A DNA stretch of 64,000 bases, taken from contig NZ_CP106798.1 in the NCBI RefSeq assembly GCF_025642155.1, positions 2,232,001-2,296,000 on the forward strand, written 5' to 3'. Each line of letters begins with the position of its first letter. The stretch's first letter is position 1. Of the stretch, positions 9,060 to 20,171 are shown one piece after another. Below the pieces are notes generated by a model. It was not told the DNA's origin and searched no databases. It worked only from the letters and a program-made list of their open reading frames with translations. This DNA is from Streptomyces sp. HUAS 15-9 (lineage in GTDB: Bacteria > Actinomycetota > Actinomycetes > Streptomycetales > Streptomycetaceae). A program made the translations under genes and the position numbers.

Positions 9060-10041
9060 CCGGCTCCGGTTCCGCGGCCTGTGCCGGTGCCGGGTCCGCC
9101 GGGCGGCGGCCGCGCGCCTCCAGGTACAGGGAGAGCGACAGGAGCGCCAGGCCGAGGCCCAGGAAGCCCCAGGGCAGGTAGGACGTGAGCAGCAGGACGA
9201 CGGTGCGGTTGTGCTCGACCAGGGCCACGGTGTGCTCGATGTAGTCCTCGCGCATCTTCACGTGACCGGCGAACGCCGTCACCCGATCACGGCCGCCGAG
9301 CAGGGTGCCGCCGCGCAATTCCTCCTTGTGGATCTCCTCGCCGTAGACGGGGGCGCCGGTCACGGGCTCGACCCAGAACCTGCGGACCGTGGTGTACCAG
9401 CGGGTGGTGCCCGTCTTGGCAACCGACTCCGGGGTGATGCCCCGCACGGGCATGGTCTTCGGGAAGGGCACCTTGGTCCAGGGAATGGTCTGCTCGAAGT
9501 AGTAGACGTGCACCCCACGGAAGGTCCGGGTCCCCTTGTAGTGGATGGGGTTGGTGGTGCGGGTCTGCGCGTCGAAGTACTCGTAGTCCCGTTTCTCGGT
9601 GAGGAAGGGCCACTTGAACTCGATGCCCTCCCGTTTGACCGGGTCGCCGTCGACCGTCTCGCCGGTGGCGTGGACGGGTTCCTGGGAGTGCGCGTCGAAG
9701 ATGTAGCGCTCGGGGATCCGGGAGACCATCTTGCCGTCGGGGCCCTGGACATAGGACAGGCCGTCCCAGACGACCACGTCCTTGCCCGCCGTCCTCTCGA
9801 TCCGGTCGGAGGCCGCCACGTTGCCCCTGAGGGTCTGCACGATGGTGACCTTCGGGACCTTCTTCGCCCTCATCGTGCCGTAGTCGAGGAGCGTGGCGTC
9901 CTTCGCCTCAAGGACCATGTCCTGGTACTGGTTCGCCGGGATCTTGGCCAGGCGCGGGAAGGCGTACCAGCGCAGCAATGGGGACAGCGCCGCGAAGAAC
10001 ACGGCGAGGGCGAGCAGGATCAGGCTGGTCTTGCGGCGCAT
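9049..10041 (-). CDS. DUF3068 (PorA-like) membrane protein
   Basis: A 330-residue protein with an N-terminal transmembrane helix (residues 6-22, LILLALAVFFAALSPLL), a large extracytoplasmic domain and a second transmembrane helix near the C-terminus (about 283-305). It ends in a short alanine/proline/glutamate tail. The external domain contains the RTTNPIHYKGTRTFRG and DGLSYVQGPDGKMVSRIPERY segments that I associate with DUF3068. That family is confined to actinobacteria and has been linked by annotation to PorA-type proteins; its role here is unknown. ATG 10041 has GGGAGGGAGG upstream. It lies 26 bp downstream of the small SPW_0924-type gene, and the two probably form an operon. Confidence 0.85.
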   Translation of the reverse strand: MRRKTSLILLALAVFFAALSPLLRWYAFPRLAKIPANQYQDMVLEAKDATLLDYGTMRAKKVPKVTIVQTLRGNVAASDRIERTAGKDVVVWDGLSYVQGPDGKMVSRIPERYIFDAHSQEPVHATGETVDGDPVKREGIEFKWPFLTEKRDYEYFDAQTRTTNPIHYKGTRTFRGVHVYYFEQTIPWTKVPFPKTMPVRGITPESVAKTGTTRWYTTVRRFWVEPVTGAPVYGEEIHKEELRGGTLLGGRDRVTAFAGHVKMREDYIEHTVALVEHNRTVVLLLTSYLPWGFLGLGLALLSLSLYLEARGRRPADPAPAQAAEPEPVSA

Positions 10042-10067
10042 CTCGGCCTCCCTCCCGGACGGGGCGG

Positions 10068-10202
10068 TTACGGGTGTGCGGGCACCGTCGTGAGCAGTGG
10101 CTTCGGGGATGTCCCTCCCGTGGGCGCCCCCATGCCGGTGATCGTGAGGACCAGGGCGAGCGCGAGGGCGAGACCGGTCGCGGCGGCGATCAGGGCGCGC
10201 AT
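10068..10202 (-). CDS. Small membrane peptide, SPW_0924 family
   Basis: A 44-residue peptide starting MRALIAAATGLALALALVL, with a single hydrophobic helix (about residues 3-22) and a short polar tail ending TSPKPLLTTVPAHP. It fits my memory of the SPW_0924 family of tiny Streptomyces proteins. The ATG at 10202 is preceded by AGGAGG with 6-base spacing, which strongly supports translation. It is the first gene of a likely two-gene operon with the DUF3068 protein. It could be a signal-anchored partner of that protein; its function is unknown. Confidence 0.8.
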   Translation of the reverse strand: MRALIAAATGLALALALVLTITGMGAPTGGTSPKPLLTTVPAHP

Positions 10203-10296
10203 GCGGGGCCTCCTGGCGGACGGTTCCTGACAGGTCGTCAGGTTCGGCACCGTAGCAATGGCCGGGCGAGATGAGAACACGTTGCGCACACAGACG

Positions 10297-10330
10297 AGGG
10301 CGCCCCTCCGCCGGAGCGGAGGGGCGCCCT
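10297..10330 (-). terminator. Hairpin terminator of the lytic transglycosylase gene
   Basis: A perfect 15-bp inverted repeat (AGGGCGCCCCTCCGC / GCGGAGGGGCGCCCT) with a four-base loop (TCCG on the reverse strand) begins 16 bp past the stop codon at 10346. Confidence 0.85.
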
Positions 10331-10345
10331 GTGGAGCGGGCCGGG

Positions 10346-12058
10346 CTACGCCGAAGGACTGGCGGACGGGCTCGTGGAGGTGCTGGGCGAAGGGCTGGGC
10401 GAAGGGTCGGCCGCGGCGACCGTCAGTTCGACGGTCAGCGTGGCGCCACCGGTGGTGGTGATGCGGAGCAGGAAGGTGCCGGTGGCATCGTCCGCGTACA
10501 GCTTCGGCAGCTCGATCTGGCCGTTCGCGTCCGTCTTGAGGTCCGTGAGGGTGCGTACGGCCTTGCCGTCGGCGTCCTTGAAGTAGGGGCCCTTGTCGTT
10601 CTCGGTCGCGTCGTCCGCCGACTTGATGAGGGTCGCGGTGGCCGCGACCTTGTCCGCGACGGCGCCCTTGTACGTCGCCTTCACCTCGACCCGGTCGGCG
10701 AACTCGCCACCCGGAGTGCAGGTCAGCGCGGTGTCGCTGGTACGGGCGAGGGCGTCGGCGGCATGCGGGGTGACCGTGGCCCGGTAGTCGGGGGCGCTGA
10801 CCGAGCGGCCCACGATGGTGGCACGGACGGTGAAGTCGCCGGTCTTCTCACCCGCCTGGAGCGCGGGTGCGACGGCCACGCCCTTGCTGTCGCTGACGAC
10901 CGTGGCGACGCTCTCGCCGCCGGTGAAGGTGGTGTCCGTGTCCCCGACTATGGAGAACCGGATCCTGACCTTGCCGACGGCCTTGCCGGCCTTGGTCTCG
11001 GCACGCGTGCTGATCTTCTTGGTGAACGCATGCCCAGCCATCGCGGTGAGCTTGGCGGTGCCCGCGTCCTCCAGGTGGTCCACCGTCTCGGTGGGGGTCG
11101 GCGGCGTCTGCGACGGCTTGGAAGGGTTCGGACTCGGACTCGGGCTCGTGTCATGGCTCGGCCTGCCGGGGCTGGGCGTCTCCTCGGCCGGCTTCGAGTT
11201 CTGCCGGGGGTGGTCGTCGCTGCGCCCCGAGGGCAGGCTGCCGGTGCCGTCGGGGACGGAGTGGCTGCCCTTGCGGTAGTACTCGAACCACGACAGGACC
11301 GTGTTGAGGTAGTCCTGCGAGTTGTTGTAGCTGAGGATCGCGCGGCTCATGTCCGCCTGGGCGGACAGGTCCCAGCCGTTGCGGCACAGGTAGTGGCCGG
11401 CCGCGAGCGCCGCGTCGTAGACGTTGTTGGGGTCCTTGACGCCGTCGTCGTTGCCGTCGCGGCCCGCCCAGGCCCAGGTCGACGGGATGAACTGCATGGG
11501 GCCGACGGCCTGGTCGTACTCGCTGTTGCCGTCGTACCGGCCGTTGTCGGTGTCCTTGATGAGCGCGAAGCCGTTGCCGTCGAGCTCCGGGCCGAGGATC
11601 CGACCGAGGGTGGTGCCGTTCGCGTCGATACGGCCGCCGCGGGCCTGGCCCGACTCGACCTTGCCGATGGCGGCGAGGAGTTGCCAGGGCAGGTTGCAGC
11701 CCGGCTTCGAGCCCCGCAGCTCCGCCGCGGCCTTCTTGTAGGCGTCGAGGACGGTCGCGGGGATGCCCGACTCGGCGTCCCCCTGGGCGACGGGGGTGCC
11801 CGCGGTCGACGACGGGCTGGGGTTCGGACTGCTGAGCGGCGGAAGGTCCGTGTAGTACGGCGAGTTGCCGGTGGCGTTGGCCGTGCCGTCGGCCCCCGCC
11901 TCGGGCGCCGGGCTGGTGGCACCGGTGGCGGACTGTCTGCCGTCGTCGTCGGACGTGACACCCGGGGCCTGGGACCCGGAGAGGGCCGCGACCGCTGCCG
12001 CGGCCACGGCGGTCGTCGCCGCCCCCTTGTACAGCCCCCTGCCGAAATGCGCCGTCAT
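10346..12058 (-). CDS. Secreted lytic transglycosylase with C-terminal Ig-like/invasin-type repeats
   Basis: A 570-residue exported protein. A signal or anchor helix spans about residues 10-30, followed by a serine/proline-rich linker. The transglycosylase domain covers about 100-265. It contains the catalytic glutamate in GKVESG (E135) and AVGPMQFIPSTW (184-195), hallmarks of MltB-type SLT domains that cleave peptidoglycan glycan strands. A long SPSPNPSKPSQTPPTP linker (about 300-340) leads to two beta-rich segments (345-430 and 435-550) resembling bacterial Ig-like domains. The tail is (SP)n, typical of Streptomyces secreted wall proteins. ATG 12058 has a GGGAGGGG binding site. A strong terminator follows. 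The Ig-like call is from composition and is less certain. Confidence 0.85.
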   Translation of the reverse strand: MTAHFGRGLYKGAATTAVAAAAVAALSGSQAPGVTSDDDGRQSATGATSPAPEAGADGTANATGNSPYYTDLPPLSSPNPSPSSTAGTPVAQGDAESGIPATVLDAYKKAAAELRGSKPGCNLPWQLLAAIGKVESGQARGGRIDANGTTLGRILGPELDGNGFALIKDTDNGRYDGNSEYDQAVGPMQFIPSTWAWAGRDGNDDGVKDPNNVYDAALAAGHYLCRNGWDLSAQADMSRAILSYNNSQDYLNTVLSWFEYYRKGSHSVPDGTGSLPSGRSDDHPRQNSKPAEETPSPGRPSHDTSPSPSPNPSKPSQTPPTPTETVDHLEDAGTAKLTAMAGHAFTKKISTRAETKAGKAVGKVRIRFSIVGDTDTTFTGGESVATVVSDSKGVAVAPALQAGEKTGDFTVRATIVGRSVSAPDYRATVTPHAADALARTSDTALTCTPGGEFADRVEVKATYKGAVADKVAATATLIKSADDATENDKGPYFKDADGKAVRTLTDLKTDANGQIELPKLYADDATGTFLLRITTTGGATLTVELTVAAADPSPSPSPSTSTSPSASPSA

Positions 12059-12373
12059 GGCGTGAACCCCTCCCGTGGACGCCCGAGCGCCCGTCTCTGT
12101 CTGACCGCTCGCCCTGTTGTGACGGATGACCCCGTGATCTGGTTGCCCTGTAGCGCCATTCGATGCGCGCGATGCGGTTCGGTGGCGCTTTCGCGCCTGC
12201 TCCCCCGTACCGCGACGCAGGTGACCCTACGACAACCCCCTTTGCCCAGACCCCCGGTGATGGCCGGATTTCACCCACTGGCCATGTGGCCCTGTCGTGG
12301 GTTGCCGTCACCCATACTTGACGGATGTGATCACCGGTCGGAGGCCGGCCGACAACCGCTCCAGGGGGATTCG
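12059..12373. other. Divergent region between the transglycosylase and DUF4184 genes
   Basis: This 315-bp gap probably carries the transglycosylase leader on the reverse strand. It contains a perfect GGCGC-GAAA-GCGCC hairpin (12184-12197, reverse-strand sense). I compared it with the c-di-AMP (ydaO) riboswitch that precedes many Streptomyces wall-hydrolase genes and could not find its conserved core. No clear promoter was found for the rightward gene. Confidence 0.4.
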
Positions 12374-13231
12374 TTGCCGTTCACTCTCAGCCATGCGGCC
12401 GCGGTCCTGCCCGCGGTGCGCGGGGACGGATCAGGCCGGGGGCGGCTCGTGCCCGCGGTGCTCGTCGCGGGCTCCTTTGCTCCCGACATGACCTATTACG
12501 CGGCCAGTGTCCTGTCGGGCGCGATGGAGTTCGGGGACGTCACGCACTCGTTCGCCGGTGTCTTCAGCGTCGACGTGCTCATCGCCTGGGCGCTGGTGGG
12601 GCTGTGGCTGCTGGTGCGGGAGCCGCTGGTGGCGCTGGCGCCACGGGCCCGGCAGGGGCGGGTGGCGGCGCTGCTGCGCTGCGGGGCGCCACGCGCGCGC
12701 GTGCGGCCCGCTTCGGTGGCGTGGTGGTACGCCTCCGCGGCGCTCGGCGCGCTGACGCACGTCGTGTGGGACGCGTTCACGCATCTCGACCGGTGGGGGA
12801 TGCGGCTGTTCCCGGTCCTCGGCCGGGAGTTGGCGGGCTCACCGCTGTACTGGTACCTGCAGTACGGCGGCTCGGCGTTGGCCGCGGTCGTGATCGCGGC
12901 GTTCCTGACGTATGCGGTACGGCGGGCGCCCTCGGGTGAGCCGGTGGGGGTGCCGCTGTTGTCGGTACGGGACCGGTGCTGGGCCGGGGTCGTGATCGGC
13001 GGCTGCGCCGTGGCCGGGGCGGCGCAGCGTGTGGCGGGATGGTGGGAGTACCGCGGCGGGGGCTCGGCCAAGCCCTGGGACGTGGTGCCGACGGTGTGCT
13101 TCGGGGCGGGCGCCGGGCTGGTGCTGGGGCTGCTGGTGTACGCCGCCGGGGTCAGGGTGTGGCGTCCGGTCCCGGTTGCCGCCGTTCCCGGCGGGGAGCG
13201 TGCCGAGCCGAGCCGTCCGGTCGCTCGGTGA
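12374..13231 (+). CDS. DUF4184 family integral membrane protein
   Basis: A 285-residue polytopic protein. It begins LPFTLSHAAAVLP with conserved histidine, then GSFAPDMTYY, TSHF-like DVTHSFAG, and HVVWDAFTHLDRWG. The spread of His and Asp residues near membrane edges is characteristic of the DUF4184 / YdjM-like putative metal-dependent hydrolase membrane group. About six transmembrane helices are visible. The TTG start at 12374 is chosen because AGGGGG lies 5 bases upstream and the family consensus begins at PFTLSHAA. The C-terminal 80 bp overlap an opposite-strand hypothetical gene (13152-13559). Enzymatic function is unproven. Confidence 0.85.
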   Translation: MPFTLSHAAAVLPAVRGDGSGRGRLVPAVLVAGSFAPDMTYYAASVLSGAMEFGDVTHSFAGVFSVDVLIAWALVGLWLLVREPLVALAPRARQGRVAALLRCGAPRARVRPASVAWWYASAALGALTHVVWDAFTHLDRWGMRLFPVLGRELAGSPLYWYLQYGGSALAAVVIAAFLTYAVRRAPSGEPVGVPLLSVRDRCWAGVVIGGCAVAGAAQRVAGWWEYRGGGSAKPWDVVPTVCFGAGAGLVLGLLVYAAGVRVWRPVPVAAVPGGERAEPSRPVAR

Positions 13232-13559
13232 GGGGCGCGACGAAGACGGTGATCCTGCGGGCCGGGCGTGGCCTCGGGAGCAGGGTGAGAAGCAGCGCGA
13301 GGTAGCCGCGGCCGAGGTCGGCCCACTGGCGCCAGGCCAGTGCCCGGTCCGCCCTGGAGGCCCTGGTGGTGAGCCGGTGTCCGAGGGCTGCCGCGGTGCT
13401 GCGCACCGCTGTCCTCAGGTCGGTGTGGATGCGGGCGGTGCTTGCGTCGGCCGCGAAGGCCGGAATCCGCGAGGGCGGCATGGACGGGGGCGCGACGGCG
13501 TCCGCCTGTGCCGTGGTCCGTGCCAGGGCCGTCCGGCGGTGGAGCATGCGTATACCCAT
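13152..13559 (-). CDS. Hypothetical basic protein
   Basis: A 135-residue frame (ATG 13559; a second ATG lies four codons in) rich in arginine and alanine. It has one moderately hydrophobic stretch, GRGYLALLLTLLPRPRPARR, preceded by a predicted helix. Third codon positions are mostly G or C, consistent with real coding, but its 3' end overlaps the convergent DUF4184 gene by 80 bp and no strong ribosome binding site is visible. I do not recognise it. The overlap and weak start make it a candidate rather than a certain gene. Confidence 0.4.
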   Translation of the reverse strand: MGIRMLHRRTALARTTAQADAVAPPSMPPSRIPAFAADASTARIHTDLRTAVRSTAAALGHRLTTRASRADRALAWRQWADLGRGYLALLLTLLPRPRPARRITVFVAPLTERPDGSARHAPRRERRQPGPDATP

Positions 13560-13680
13560 GCCCGCATCCTCACCGCCGGGAGGGCGGGGGGCGCATTGAC
13601 GGGGGCCACGTGAGTGACGGGCCCTGCGGGGCCTGGGCCGGGGTGGTGCGGGGTGCGGGTGCGGGCGCCGGTGCGGGCGC

Positions 13681-13713
13681 GGAGGGGGCGTCCCCGAGGT
13701 GGACGCCCCCTCC
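13681..13713. terminator. Perfect 13-bp hairpin beyond the repeat array, likely polA terminator
   Basis: GGAGGGGGCGTCC and GGACGCCCCCTCC flank a seven-base loop. It lies on the far side of the repeat array from polA. If it is the polA terminator, the whole array is transcribed as polA 3' untranslated RNA. Confidence 0.65.
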
Positions 13714-13720
13714 GCCGAGC

Positions 13721-14282
13721 CGGAGCCTGAGCTGGATCCGGAGCCGGACCCGGGCCCGGAGCTGGAGACTGAGCCAAGGCCCGAGGCCCGAGGCCGGACC
13801 CGGAGCTGGATCCGAAGCCGGAGCTGGAGACCGAGCCCGAGCCCGAGCCGGACCCGAAGCCGGAGCTGGATCCAGAGCCGGACCCGGATCCAGAGCCGAA
13901 GCCGGAGCTGGAGACCGAGCCCGAGCCGGACCCGGACCCGAAGCCGGAGCTGGATCCAGAGCCGGACCCGGATCCAGAGCCGGACCCGATGCCGGAGCCG
14001 GAGCTGGATCTGGAGACCGAGCCCGAGCCGGACCCGAAGCCGGAGCTGGATCCAGAGCCGGACCCGGATCCAGAGCCGGACCCGATGCCGGAGCCGGAGC
14101 TGGATCTGGAGACCGAGCCCGAGCCGGACCCGAAGCCGGAGCTGGATCCAGAGCCGGACCCGGATCCAGAGCCGGGCCCGGATCCAGAGCCGGAGCTGGA
14201 TCTGGAGACCGAGCCGGACCCGGACCCGAAGCCGGACCCGCAGCTGGAGACTGAGCCTGGGCCGGAGCCCGAGCCGCCGCAG
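13721..14282. repeat. Six-base-periodic tandem array with a 96-bp higher-order unit
   Basis: The array is built from GAGCCG / GACCCG / GAGCTG / GATCCA-type hexamers on the plus strand. The marker GAGACCGAGC recurs at 13827, 13911, 14013, 14109 and 14205, with spacings of 84, 102, 96 and 96, all multiples of six. The unit at 14013-14108 is repeated almost exactly at 14109-14204. Translation gives Pro-Glu/Pro-Asp repeats on the plus strand and Gly-Ser repeats on the minus strand, but the Pro-Glu frame shifts near 13790 and no start with a binding site was found. I treat it as non-coding. It begins two bases past the polA stop. Confidence 0.9.
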
Positions 14283-14283
14283 G

Positions 14284-17010
14284 CTAGTGCGCCGCGGACT
14301 CCCAGTCCGGGCCCACGCCCACCGACACGTCCAGGGGTGCTCTCAGGTGGACCGCGGCCGCCATTTCGCGGCGGACGATCTTCTCCGTGGCCGCGCGTTC
14401 GCCGGGGGCGATCTCCAGGACGATTTCGTCGTGGACCTGGAGGAGCATGCGGGACTTGAGGTCCGCCTCGCGCAGGGCCCGGTCGACGTGGAGCATGGCG
14501 ATCTTGACGATGTCCGCCGCCGTGCCCTGGATCGGCGCGTTGAGGGCCATCCGCTCCGCCGCCTCGCGCCGCTGGCGGTTGTCGCTGTTGAGGTCGGGGA
14601 GGTAGCGCCGGCGCCCGAAGAGCGTCGCCGTGTAGCCGGTCGCCCGGGCCTCGTCGACCGCCCGCCGCAGATAGTCCCGTACACCGCCGAACCGCTCGAA
14701 GTACGTGTCCATCAGGGCGCGGGCCTCGCCCGCCTCGATGTTCAGCTGCTGGGACAGGCCGAAGGCCGACAGACCGTACGCCAGGCCGTAGGACATCGCC
14801 TTGATCTTGCGGCGCATCTCCGCGTCGACGGCGGAGCGTTCGACCGAGAAGACCTGGGAGGCGACCGTGTTGTGCAGGTCCTCCCCTGAGGTGAACGCCT
14901 CGATCAGGCCCTCGTCCTCGGAGAGATGGGCCATCACCCGCAGTTCGATCTGGCTGTAGTCCGCGGTCATGAGGGACTCGAAGCCCTCGCCGACCACGAA
15001 GCCGCGCCGGATCGCCCGGCCCTCGTCGGTGCGGACCGGGATGTTCTGCAGGTTGGGGTCGGTGGAGGACAGCCGGCCGGTCGCCGCCACCGTCTGGTTG
15101 AAGGTGGTGTGGATACGGCCGTCGGCGGCGACGGTCTTGATCAGGCCCTCGACCGTGACGCGCAGCTTCGCCTGCTCGCGGTGGCGGAGCATGATGACCG
15201 GCAGTTCGTTGTCGGTCTGGCCGGCGAGCCAGGCCAGGGCATCGGCGTCGGTGGTGTAGCCGGTCTTCGTCTTCTTGGTCCTGGGCAGGGCCAGCTCGCC
15301 GAAGAGGACCTCCTGGAGCTGCTTGGGCGACCCCAGGTTGAACTCGTGCCCGGCCGCGGCGTGCGCCTCCTTCACGGCCTGCTGCACCGCGCCCGCGAAG
15401 GTCTGCTCCATGGCCTCCAGGTGAGCCCGGTCGGCCGCGATGCCGTGCCGCTCCATCCGGGCGAGCAGGGCGGAGGTGGGCAGCTCCATGTCGCGCAGCA
15501 GGTCCGCCGCGCCGACCTCCTGGAGCTTGCCCTCGAAGGCCTCGCCCAGGTCGAGGATCGCGCGGGCCTGGATCATCAGGGCCTCGGCCTCGGCGCCGTC
15601 GTCCACGCCGAACGCCAGCTGGCCGTCGGCCGCGGCGGCGGGGGCCAGCTCGCGGTGCAGGTACTCCAGGGACAGCGCGTCCAGGTCGAAGGAGCGACGG
15701 CCCGGCTTGACCAGGTAGGCGGCGAGCGCGGTGTCCATGGTGACGCCCGCGACGCTCCAGCCGTGCTCGGCGAGGACCCGCATGGCGCCCTTGGCGTTGT
15801 GGAAGACCTTGGGCTTCGCCGCGTCGGCCAGCCACCCGGCGAACGCGTTCTCGTCGGCCTCGTCCAGCTCGGACGGGTCGAACCAGGCGGCCGCGCCGTC
15901 GGCCGCGGCGAGCGCGATCTCGGTGACCGAGCCGGTGCCCAGCGCCCAGGCGTCGACCGTGGCGACGCCGAGGCTCTGCATGGCGTGCCCGGCGAGCCAC
16001 GGGGCCAGCTCGCCGGTGCCGAGCACGGTGCCGTCCAGTTCGACGCCCTCGGTGGCGACAGGGGTGGTCTCGGCCTCCTCGGCGCCGGGGTCGACGGCGA
16101 AGAGGCGCTCGCGCAGGGAGGGGTTCCTGATCTCCAGGGTGTCCAGGACCATCGCGACCGTCTTGCGGTCGTACGGGGCCCGCCCCAGGTCGGTGACCGC
16201 CTTGGGCAGCTCCACCGCGCGCTCCAGCTCGGTGAGCCGGCGGTTGAGCTTGACCGCCTCCAGGTGGTCGCGGAGGTTCTGCCCGGCCTTGCCCTTGACC
16301 TCCTCGACGCGCTCCACCAGTTCGGCGAAGGAGCCGAACTGGTTGATCCACTTCGCGGCGGTCTTCTCGCCGACGCCGGGAATACCCGGGAGGTTGTCGG
16401 ACGGGTCGCCGCGCAGCGCCGCGAAGTCGGGGTACTGGGCGGGCGTCAAGCCGTACTTCTCGAAAACCTTCTCCGGGGTGAACCGGGTGAGCTCCGAGAC
16501 GCCCTTCGTCGGGTACAGCACCGTCGTGTGCTCGGTGACCAGCTGGAAGGAGTCGCGGTCGCCGGTGACGATCAGCACCTCGAAGCCCTCGGCCTCGGCC
16601 TGGGTGGCGAGCGTGGCGATGACGTCGTCCGCCTCGTACCCCTCGACGGCGAAGCGCTCGGCGTGCATCGCGTCCAGGAGCTCCCCGATCAGCTCGACCT
16701 GGCCCTTGAACTCGTCCGGGGTCTTGGAGCGGTTGGCCTTGTACTCGGTGAACTCCTCCGAGCGCCACGTCTTGCGGGAGACGTCGAAGGCCACCGCGAA
16801 GTGCGTGGGCGCCTCGTCGCGCAGCGTGTTGGCCAGCATCGACGCGAAGCCGTAGATCGCGTTCGTCGGCTGGCCCGTCGCGGTCGTGAAGTTCTCCGCG
16901 GGCAGCGCGAAGAACGCGCGGTAGGCCAGGGAGTGCCCGTCCATGAGCATCAGCCGCGGGCGGTCGCCACCGGGGGTGCTGTCGGTCTTCTTCGATGCTG
17001 TCTCTGCCAC
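14284..17010 (-). CDS. polA: DNA polymerase I
   Basis: PolA fills gaps and removes RNA primers during replication and repair. The 908-residue protein has an N-terminal 5'-3' exonuclease domain ([18 protein letters not shown] near the start, then [11 protein letters not shown] and [10 protein letters not shown]). The central 3'-5' exonuclease-like domain is followed by the polymerase domain with motif A (ADYSQIELR), motif B ([14 protein letters not shown]) and motif C ([12 protein letters not shown] at 860-862). The GTG start at 17010 gives [11 protein letters not shown], as in other streptomycetes, with GGATCGGGGGC upstream. Its stop is immediately followed by the hexamer repeat array. The start lies 223 bp from the divergent oxidoreductase start. 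Confidence 0.98.
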   Translation of the reverse strand: MAETASKKTDSTPGGDRPRLMLMDGHSLAYRAFFALPAENFTTATGQPTNAIYGFASMLANTLRDEAPTHFAVAFDVSRKTWRSEEFTEYKANRSKTPDEFKGQVELIGELLDAMHAERFAVEGYEADDVIATLATQAEAEGFEVLIVTGDRDSFQLVTEHTTVLYPTKGVSELTRFTPEKVFEKYGLTPAQYPDFAALRGDPSDNLPGIPGVGEKTAAKWINQFGSFAELVERVEEVKGKAGQNLRDHLEAVKLNRRLTELERAVELPKAVTDLGRAPYDRKTVAMVLDTLEIRNPSLRERLFAVDPGAEEAETTPVATEGVELDGTVLGTGELAPWLAGHAMQSLGVATVDAWALGTGSVTEIALAAADGAAAWFDPSELDEADENAFAGWLADAAKPKVFHNAKGAMRVLAEHGWSVAGVTMDTALAAYLVKPGRRSFDLDALSLEYLHRELAPAAAADGQLAFGVDDGAEAEALMIQARAILDLGEAFEGKLQEVGAADLLRDMELPTSALLARMERHGIAADRAHLEAMEQTFAGAVQQAVKEAHAAAGHEFNLGSPKQLQEVLFGELALPRTKKTKTGYTTDADALAWLAGQTDNELPVIMLRHREQAKLRVTVEGLIKTVAADGRIHTTFNQTVAATGRLSSTDPNLQNIPVRTDEGRAIRRGFVVGEGFESLMTADYSQIELRVMAHLSEDEGLIEAFTSGEDLHNTVASQVFSVERSAVDAEMRRKIKAMSYGLAYGLSAFGLSQQLNIEAGEARALMDTYFERFGGVRDYLRRAVDEARATGYTATLFGRRRYLPDLNSDNRQRREAAERMALNAPIQGTAADIVKIAMLHVDRALREADLKSRMLLQVHDEIVLEIAPGERAATEKIVRREMAAAVHLRAPLDVSVGVGPDWESAAH

Positions 17011-17233
17011 GCCCCCGATCCTGCCATGTGCCACTGACAGCCGGACCTCACCCGTGCGTGCCCCCGGCGGCCGGGCGGCGCCCGCACCTGTTGTCGTTGC
17101 CCCTTCCGCAACTATTGCTTCATACGCAACCATGGCCCGTGTCCTCCGCGAAACCCCGGCCGCCTCGGCTGTCGGAGGTGCGTGCGAGGATCGCAGACGT
17201 AGTCCACGTGTGCCGGTGAAGGAGAGCGCAGCC

Positions 17234-19513
<2,280 letters not shown>

Positions 19514-19579
19514 GCGTTTGCTCAGTCAACTGGAGCGACTGATCAGATCCGCTGATCACGACGAACGGAGCCGGGTCCC

Positions 19580-20071
19580 ATGGGTGAGCAGCAGCAGGTG
19601 AAGTTCCCGCAGGAGGTCATCGACGAGTACGCCGCGCTCGGGGTCGACCTGCCGGCGCTGTTCTCCGCGGGGCACCTCGGGACGCGGATGGGCGTGCAGA
19701 TCGTCGAGGCGTCGGCGGAGCGGGTCGTCGCCACCATGCCGGTGGAGGGGAACACCCAGCCGTACGGGCTGCTGCACGGCGGCGCGTCCGCCGTACTGGC
19801 GGAGACCCTGGGCTCGGTGGGCGCGATGCTGCACGGCGGCAGCTCCAAGATCGCGGTCGGTGTGGACCTCAACTGCACGCATCACCGCGGGGTGCGCTCC
19901 GGGCTGGTCACCGGGGTCGCCACGCCCGTGCACCGGGGGCGGTCGACGACGACGTACGAGATCGTGATCAGCGACGAGCAGGAGCGCCGGGTGTGCACCG
20001 CCCGGCTGACCTGTCTGCTGCGGGACGTGAAGGCGGGCGACGAGGCCCACGCCCAGACCCCCCAGGGCTGA
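19580..20071 (+). CDS. Hotdog-fold (PaaI-type) acyl-CoA thioesterase
   Basis: A 163-residue single hotdog domain with the family signature around TQPYGLLHGGASAVLAETLG, where the HGG turn and following acidic helix form the active site, and VDLNCTHHRGVRSG on the dimer interface. PaaI-type enzymes hydrolyse acyl- or aryl-CoA thioesters in the cytoplasm; the substrate is not predictable. The ATG follows GGAGCCGGGTCCC, and the gene starts 66 bp after the molybdopterin gene, possibly in the same transcript. An extensive set of stem-loops follows the stop codon, suggesting transcription ends there. Confidence 0.9.
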   Translation: MGEQQQVKFPQEVIDEYAALGVDLPALFSAGHLGTRMGVQIVEASAERVVATMPVEGNTQPYGLLHGGASAVLAETLGSVGAMLHGGSSKIAVGVDLNCTHHRGVRSGLVTGVATPVHRGRSTTTYEIVISDEQERRVCTARLTCLLRDVKAGDEAHAQTPQG

Positions 20072-20092
20072 CCCCGGCCCCGAAACCGGACC

Positions 20093-20110
20093 GGCGCCGC
20101 CTGCGGCGCC
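20093..20110 (+). terminator. Hairpin terminator after the thioesterase gene
   Basis: GGCGCCG and CGGCGCC form a 7-bp stem with a four-base loop 21 bp past the stop codon. It is immediately followed by a larger stem-loop, so the two may act together. Confidence 0.55.
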
Positions 20111-20112
20111 CT

Positions 20113-20171
20113 GACATCGGGGTGCGACGAGTCCGAGCCCTCCGCTCGGTGTCGGCGTCGCCCCCGATGTC
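20113..20171. other. Long bulged stem-loop, strong intergenic structure
   Basis: GACATCGGGG (20113-20122) pairs with CCCCGATGTC (20162-20171). GCGACG (20124-20129) pairs with CGTCGC (20156-20161). CCGAGC (20133-20138) pairs with GCTCGG (20144-20149). Together they form 22 base pairs in three stacked stems with a single bulge and one internal loop. Confidence 0.7.

Noticed and set aside
12059..12300. c-di-AMP (ydaO) riboswitch ahead of the lytic transglycosylase
   Set aside because: Such riboswitches often precede Streptomyces wall-hydrolase genes, but I could not find the conserved core; only a simple GAAA-loop hairpin is visible.
13721..14282. CRISPR array
   Set aside because: Repeats are contiguous six-base units with no unique spacers, and there are no cas genes nearby.
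13415..16768. A 1117-residue reverse-strand frame including Gly-Ser repeats
   Set aside because: It overlaps polA in the wrong frame and has no binding site. The Gly-Ser part is a by-product of the hexamer array.
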